Below, in pieces: positions 59,578 to 64,000 of a DNA stretch of 64,000 nucleotides (position 1 is the first letter of the stretch; the number at the start of each line of letters is the position of its first letter). Both the position numbers and the translations under genes were made by a program. The DNA is from Ancylobacter oerskovii (GTDB lineage Bacteria; Pseudomonadota; Alphaproteobacteria; Rhizobiales; Xanthobacteraceae): NCBI RefSeq assembly GCF_018390555.1, contig NZ_JAHBGB010000023.1, positions 1-64,000 of the forward strand. The letters run 5' to 3'. Below the pieces are notes generated by a model. It searched no databases, was not told where the DNA came from, and saw only the letters and a list, made by a program, of their open reading frames with translations.

Positions 59578-61608
59578 TCACCCGGCCGGTGAGGTCCGCA
59601 GCAGCGCCGCCAGCTGACTGGCCTCGGTGACGGGAAGCGAGCAGGCGGCATCGATGCAGAGGAAGGCCGAGGGTTGCGCGGCCGCCAGCACCTTCGCTGC
59701 CGCGGGGTGATCGGCGGGAAGCCCGGCGGCGCTCTCGATCCGCTGCAGCACCGCGTCGATCAGCGGCAGCCGGCGCGCCGCTTCCCAGAGAGCTTCGGCG
59801 GCGGGATCGCCCGCCGCACCGATCACCACGATTTCCGGCGACCGCAACCGCGTATCCAGCGCGTTGAGGAGGCCGGCATGGCTGTAGAGCTGCGGCGCCG
59901 CGCGCGGCAGCAAGCCGTCGAACAGCCGGTCGAGCCGGGCACGCCAATGCGCGTCGCCGGTGAGGGCGGCGAGATGCGAGAGAACGCGCGCCGCCAGCGC
60001 ATTGGGATTGGTGACGGCATCGTCCTGGGTGGCGTCGGGGCGCAGGATGAGTTCGCCTGCATCGTCGGCGGTGAGATAATAACCGCCGTCCGGGCCGGCA
60101 TGATGGGCCTCGAGCGCCTGCATCCAGGCGATGGCGCGGGCGAGATAGGCCTCCTCGCCGGTGGCTTCGTGCAGGGCCAGCGCCGCCCCGGCCATGGCGG
60201 CATAATCGGAGGAAAGGCCGGGCAGGACCAGCTTGCCCTGCCGGTAGCTGTGGCCGAGCCGGTCGCCGCGGCTCATATGCTCGACCACGAAGGCGAAGGC
60301 GCGCTTCGCCAGTCCCAGCCATTCCGGCCGGTCGAGCCGGCCGCCGGCGCGGGTGAGCGCGGCGATCATCAGCCCGTTCCAATCGGCCAGCACCTTGTCG
60401 TCGCGGCCGGGCGGCACCCGCTTCGACCGCGCCGCCAGGAGCTTGTCGCGCAGCATGGCGAGGCGGATCTCGTCGGCGCCGGAGCGTTCCACCTCCTTCA
60501 ACCGATTCGGGATCGAAACGCCTTCCCAATTGCCGAACGGGGTGATGTCGTAGTGCCGGGCGAAGAACTCGGCGTCCGCGGCACCCAGCGCTTCCAGAAG
60601 CTGCTTCAGCGTCCAGACATAATAGCGGCCCTCATGGCCTTCGGAATCGGCGTCGAGACTGGCGGCGAAACCGGCGGTGGCGCCGTCCTCCACCAGCATC
60701 TCGCGCTGCAGCCAGGCGACCGTCTCCTCGGCGCGGACGCGGAACAGCGGCTCATGCGTCTCGACGAAGGCGAGCGAGAGCAGGTCGAGCAGCTGCGCAT
60801 TGTCGTAGAGCATCTTCTCGAAATGCGGCACCAGCCAGCGGTCATCGACCGAATAGCGCGAATAGCCGCCGCCGATGTGATCGTAGATGCCGCCCTCGCT
60901 CATGGCGTCGAGCGCGTGCAGCGCCTCGTTGCGGAAGCGCTCGCGGCCGGTGCGCTCATAGGCGCGCCAGAGCAGCTCGAGGAAGGGCGTGTTGGGGAAT
61001 TTCGGCGCCCCCTTCAGCCCGCCATGCTCGGGATCCATGATGCCGAGAATGCGGGTCGCGACGTCGTCGAGCTCGTTGGCGCCGATCACCACCCGGCCTT
61101 CGGGGCGCGCGCGTTCGCGCAGCCGGTGCAGCAGCGCCTCGCGATTGGTGGCGATGCGCGGGTCGCCGGAGGCATAGGCGTTGGCCATGGTCTTCAGCAC
61201 ATCGGTGAAGGCCGGCTGGCCGTAGCGGGCCTCCTTCGGGAAATAGGTGCCGCCCCAGAACGGCGCGCCCTCGGCATCGAGGAACAGCGTCATCGGCCAG
61301 CCGCCGGGCACGCCGAGCTGCTGCAATGCCGCCATGTAGATCTGGTCGATGTCGGGCCGTTCCTCGCGGTCGACCTTGATGTTCACGAAAAGCTCGTTCA
61401 TCACGGCGCTCGTGGCGTCGTCCTCGAAGCTCTCATGCGCCATGACGTGGCACCAGTGGCAGGCGGCATAGCCGACCGACAGCAGCACCGGGCGGCCCGA
61501 GCGCCTGGCCTCGGCAAAGGCGTCCGGCGTCCATTCCCACCAGTCGACCGGATTGTCGGCGTGCTGGATGAGGTAGGGGCTGGCGGCGTCGGCGAGGCGG
61601 TTCGGCAC
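59578..61608 (-). CDS. YyaL-type thioredoxin-domain/glycosidase-fold protein
   Basis: A 676-residue protein (DUF255/YyaL, related to mammalian SPATA20). The N-terminal thioredoxin-like domain (~1-165) has ACHWCHVM, the family CxxC-type motif, after [15 protein letters not shown], and [24 protein letters not shown]. The C-terminal half (~180-670) is an (alpha/alpha)6-like domain with [17 protein letters not shown] and [13 protein letters not shown]. The function is not firmly known. GTG 61608 is preceded by GGGAGA. It runs opposite to rho, mnmE and mnmG, against the likely replication fork. Confidence 0.92.
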   Translation of the reverse strand: MPNRLADAASPYLIQHADNPVDWWEWTPDAFAEARRSGRPVLLSVGYAACHWCHVMAHESFEDDATSAVMNELFVNIKVDREERPDIDQIYMAALQQLGVPGGWPMTLFLDAEGAPFWGGTYFPKEARYGQPAFTDVLKTMANAYASGDPRIATNREALLHRLRERARPEGRVVIGANELDDVATRILGIMDPEHGGLKGAPKFPNTPFLELLWRAYERTGRERFRNEALHALDAMSEGGIYDHIGGGYSRYSVDDRWLVPHFEKMLYDNAQLLDLLSLAFVETHEPLFRVRAEETVAWLQREMLVEDGATAGFAASLDADSEGHEGRYYVWTLKQLLEALGAADAEFFARHYDITPFGNWEGVSIPNRLKEVERSGADEIRLAMLRDKLLAARSKRVPPGRDDKVLADWNGLMIAALTRAGGRLDRPEWLGLAKRAFAFVVEHMSRGDRLGHSYRQGKLVLPGLSSDYAAMAGAALALHEATGEEAYLARAIAWMQALEAHHAGPDGGYYLTADDAGELILRPDATQDDAVTNPNALAARVLSHLAALTGDAHWRARLDRLFDGLLPRAAPQLYSHAGLLNALDTRLRSPEIVVIGAAGDPAAEALWEAARRLPLIDAVLQRIESAAGLPADHPAAAKVLAAAQPSAFLCIDAACSLPVTEASQLAALLRTSPAG

Positions 61609-61674
61609 GGCGTCTCTCCCGTCGGACGAGGGTTTCTGGCGCGGATGGCGACTCTTCAAACTAGGGCGTAGCCG

Positions 61675-63078
61675 GTGAACGGACAGGAAGAAAGCACAAT
61701 CGCCGAGGCCATCGCTCACGCCGGCGTCGCGGCGCGGACCCTCGCCACCGATACCATCGCGGCGGTGTCGAGCGGTACCGGCGCGGCGGCGGTGGCGGTG
61801 ATCCGCCTCTCCGGTCCGCGCGTGGGGGAGGCGGTGCGCGCGCTGGCCGGACGGCTGCCGCCGCCGCGCCGGGCGAGCCTCGCGCGCCTTGCCGATTCGC
61901 GCACCGGGGAGGGGCTGGATTCGGCGCTGGTCCTGTGGTTCCCCGGCCCGGCCAGCGCCACCGGCGAGGACATGGCGGAGCTGCAGGTGCATGGCGGCCG
62001 GGCGGTGGTCGCCGCGGTGCTGGCGGCGCTGTTCGCGCAGCCCGGGGTGCGGCCAGCCGAGCGGGGCGAATTCTCCCGCCGCGCCTTCCTCAATGGCCGG
62101 ATGAGCCTGGCCGAGGCGGAAGGCCTGGCCGACCTGATCGCGGCCGAGACGGCGCAACAGCGCCGGCAGGCGCTGGCGCACGCCTTCGGCCATCTCGCCG
62201 ACCGGGTGGAGGCCTGGCGCGGGGCATTGGTGCGCGGCATGGCGCTGGTCGAGGCCGGTATCGACTTCGCCGAAGAGGACGACGTGCCGGCGCAGGCCCG
62301 CGCGCTTGCCAGGCCGGGACTGGAGGCGCTGCTCGCCGAGCTCGACGCCGCGCTCGCCGACCGTCGCGGCGCCATGGTGCGCGAGGGCGCGGCGATCGCC
62401 ATCGCCGGCCGGCCCAATGCCGGCAAGTCGTCGCTGATGAACGCACTGGCCGCGCGCGACGTCGCCATCGTCTCCGACGAGCCGGGCACCACCCGCGACG
62501 TGCTGGAGGTGGCGCTCGATCTTGACGGCCACAAGGCGACGCTCATCGATACCGCCGGGCTGCGCGAGGCGAGTGGGGCGGTGGAGGCGGAGGGCATCCG
62601 CCGGGCGCGCGCGCGCATCGACGCCGCGGATCTGGTGCTGTGGGTGCACGATGCCGGCATCGCCGGCGAGATCGTGCCGGACATCGCCACCCCGCCGGGC
62701 GCGGAGATCTGGGTGGTGGCGAACAAGAGCGACCTTGCCGCCGCGCCGACCACGACGCCGGGTGCGGCGCGGATTCTCGCCGTCTCCGCCCGTACTGGCG
62801 CCGGGCTCGGTGCGCTCACCGGGGCGCTGGCCGCCTTCGTCGCCGCGCGTGCCGGCGGTGCGGAGCATCCGGCGTTGATTCGCGAGCGCCAGCGCGGGGC
62901 GGTGGGCGAGGCGGCGGATCATCTGCGCCGGGCGCTCGCCGGCTGGGAAGCCCTGAGCGACGAGCTGGTCGCCGAGGAATTGCGGCTCGCCGCCCGCGCG
63001 CTCGGCCGGGTGACGGGCGCCATCGATGTCGAGGACCTGCTCGACGTGGTGTTCCGCGAGTTCTGCATCGGCAAGTGA
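61675..63078 (+). CDS. mnmE: tRNA modification GTPase MnmE
   Basis: With MnmG, installs the 5-carboxymethylaminomethyl group on U34 of certain tRNAs. The 467-residue protein has the N-terminal formyl-folate-binding domain ([22 protein letters not shown]), the helical domain ([24 protein letters not shown]) and the inserted G domain with [12 protein letters not shown] (about residues 241-252), DTAGLRE and NKSD, ending with the catalytic CIGK motif. GTG 61675 is the start, 66 bp from the opposite yyaL gene. mnmG begins 226 bp downstream. Confidence 0.97.
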   Translation: MNGQEESTIAEAIAHAGVAARTLATDTIAAVSSGTGAAAVAVIRLSGPRVGEAVRALAGRLPPPRRASLARLADSRTGEGLDSALVLWFPGPASATGEDMAELQVHGGRAVVAAVLAALFAQPGVRPAERGEFSRRAFLNGRMSLAEAEGLADLIAAETAQQRRQALAHAFGHLADRVEAWRGALVRGMALVEAGIDFAEEDDVPAQARALARPGLEALLAELDAALADRRGAMVREGAAIAIAGRPNAGKSSLMNALAARDVAIVSDEPGTTRDVLEVALDLDGHKATLIDTAGLREASGAVEAEGIRRARARIDAADLVLWVHDAGIAGEIVPDIATPPGAEIWVVANKSDLAAAPTTTPGAARILAVSARTGAGLGALTGALAAFVAARAGGAEHPALIRERQRGAVGEAADHLRRALAGWEALSDELVAEELRLAARALGRVTGAIDVEDLLDVVFREFCIGK

Positions 63079-63115
63079 GGCGATATCCCCGGCACGGGTT
63101 TTCCCGGCCGCGGAT

Positions 63116-63131
63116 GGATTCACGTGAAACC
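63116..63131. promoter_or_regulatory. parS-like site, left of pair before mnmG
   Basis: GGATTCACGTGAAACC agrees with the parS consensus TGTTTCACGTGAAACA at 13 of 16 positions, with the core TTCACGTGAAAC intact. It lies 32 bp before a better copy and ~38 bp after mnmE. Paired sites close to parAB are typical ParB nucleation points. Confidence 0.6.
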
Positions 63132-63163
63132 GGCCGGCGACCGGCATCGATTCGCCGCCGTAC

Positions 63164-63179
63164 TGTTTCACGTGAATCA
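63164..63179. promoter_or_regulatory. parS site, right of pair before mnmG
   Basis: TGTTTCACGTGAATCA agrees with the parS consensus at 15 of 16 positions; only A14 is T. It is the best match in the window. It sits 126 bp before mnmG and ~7.5 kb right of the ppsR-hemE gap, as expected for an origin-proximal centromere. Confidence 0.8.
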
Positions 63180-63304
63180 CGGTGAACGCTTCCTTAACCG
63201 GCGGCCGGCACCCGGTGCCGAAGGCCGCGATGGCCAGCGTCTGCTTGACGGCGCCGGTGAATTGGCGCTTCAACACCGCCGACATGCCCGAAGGATCGAA
63301 CGGA

Positions 63305-64000
63305 ATGAGCGACACGCGTTTCGACGTGCTGGTGATCGGCGGCGGCCATGCTGGTACCGAGGCGGCCGCAGCGGCGGCGCGGCTTGGCGCCCGCACGGCG
63401 CTGATCACCCACCGGCGCGACACGATCGGCGCCATGTCTTGCAACCCGGCGATCGGCGGGCTCGGCAAGGGGCATCTGGTGCGTGAGATCGACGCGCTGG
63501 ACGGGCTGATGGGCCGGGTCGCCGACCAGGGCGGCATCCAGTTCCGCCTGCTCAACCGCCGCAAGGGTCCCGCCGTGCGCGGGCCGCGCGCGCAGGCGGA
63601 CCGCAAGCTCTATGCCCGCGCCATGCAGGCGGCGATCGCGGCGCAGCCGAATCTGACCGTCATCGAGGGCGAGGCGCATGATCTCCGGCTGGCGGACGGC
63701 GTCGTCGCCGGCGCGGTGCTGCGCGACGGGCGGGAACTCGCCGCCGGCGCGGTGGTGCTGACCACCGGCACCTTTCTCGATGGCCTCATCCATATCGGCG
63801 ACCGCCAGACCCCGGCCGGCCGCATGGGCGAGGCGCCGGCGCTGGGCCTGTCCGGCACGCTGGCGCGGCTGGGGCTGACGCTCGGCCGGCTGAAGACCGG
63901 CACGCCGCCGCGGCTGGACGGGCGGACCATCGACTGGGCGTCGCTGGAGATGCAGCCGGGCGACGAGCCGCCGGAGCCGTTCTCGGCGCTCACCGAACGC
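63305..64000 (+). CDS. mnmG: tRNA uridine-5-carboxymethylaminomethyl synthase MnmG, N-terminal part
   Basis: FAD-dependent partner of MnmE (also called GidA). The visible 232 residues start [28 protein letters not shown], the Rossmann dinucleotide motif GGGHAGTE, and continue with [24 protein letters not shown] and [20 protein letters not shown], all family blocks. The frame is open to the right edge, so the gene is cut by the window. GAACGGA precedes ATG 63305. rsmG, parA and parB usually follow it in alphaproteobacteria. Confidence 0.97.
   Translation, partial: MSDTRFDVLVIGGGHAGTEAAAAAARLGARTALITHRRDTIGAMSCNPAIGGLGKGHLVREIDALDGLMGRVADQGGIQFRLLNRRKGPAVRGPRAQADRKLYARAMQAAIAAQPNLTVIEGEAHDLRLADGVVAGAVLRDGRELAAGAVVLTTGTFLDGLIHIGDRQTPAGRMGEAPALGLSGTLARLGLTLGRLKTGTPPRLDGRTIDWASLEMQPGDEPPEPFSALTER

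Noticed and set aside
59389-59592. 67-codon open frame over the DnaA-box gap
   Set aside because: No ribosome site or family; the region is better explained as non-coding DNA with DnaA boxes.

Overview
The window is a high-GC chromosomal segment from an alphaproteobacterium, most likely of the order Hyphomicrobiales. Support comes from the hemE/ppsR/maf/aroE/coaE/dnaQ/secB block, hrcA-grpE, monofunctional hisB with hisH-hisA-hisF-hisE, olsB, an hsp20-DUF1150 pair, an soluble NAD-linked formate dehydrogenase operon (fdsGBA-fdhD-fdsD) and GANTC sites at the origin. A facultatively methylotrophic or autotrophic member such as the Xanthobacteraceae would fit the formate dehydrogenase, but the genus cannot be set from the sequence. 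No tRNA, rRNA, insertion sequence, prophage, CRISPR array or defence system was found.

Layout. 1-6.4 kb: 3' end of an RTX-type calcium-binding protein, a PACE-family efflux gene, a DUF1810 gene, a hybrid histidine kinase followed by a diguanylate cyclase, and a small membrane protein. 6.4-12.1 kb: a TetR repressor divergent from a NodT-MacA-MacB tripartite efflux operon. 12.2-18.8 kb: malate synthase G, a large MscS-type channel and a Kef-type antiporter. 19-25.1 kb: formate dehydrogenase operon. 25.2-28 kb: comM and two decaying tandem copies of its 3' end, then a gene-free stretch with palindromes. 28-30 kb: olsB and a heat-shock unit (hsp20-DUF1150). 30-41 kb: gshB, yraN-rsmI, an LpoA-like lipoprotein, hemW-rdgB-rph, hrcA-grpE, a secreted protein of unknown function, alkB and coaA. 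41-44.6 kb: his operon. 44.7-48 kb: MFS transporter and hslV-hslU. 48-51 kb: XRE-Smr-mltA-Tim44 operon. 51.4-55.5 kb: secB, then dnaQ-coaE-aroE-maf-ppsR. 55.8-64 kb: hemE-hemJ-rho-membrane protein, a yyaL-type gene on the opposite strand, mnmE and the start of mnmG.

The right third carries the likely chromosomal replication origin. The ppsR-hemE gap (55539-55848) is the conserved alphaproteobacterial origin site, and a second gap between convergent genes (59266-59577) holds a perfect DnaA box and three GANTC sites. ParB-site-like (parS) 16-mers lie at 47973, 63116 and 63164, with a weaker one at 36434. Genes next to the origin mostly point away from it (ppsR, maf, aroE, coaE and dnaQ leftward; hemE, rho, mnmE and mnmG rightward), so they run with the replication forks. 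rsmG-parA-parB would be expected just beyond the right edge.

Most of the window is ordinary core chromosome. The observations most worth a second look are the 255-bp comM 3'-end repeats, the two-part origin with its parS sites, and two leader hairpins that could hide the ribosome sites of olsB and hsp20.
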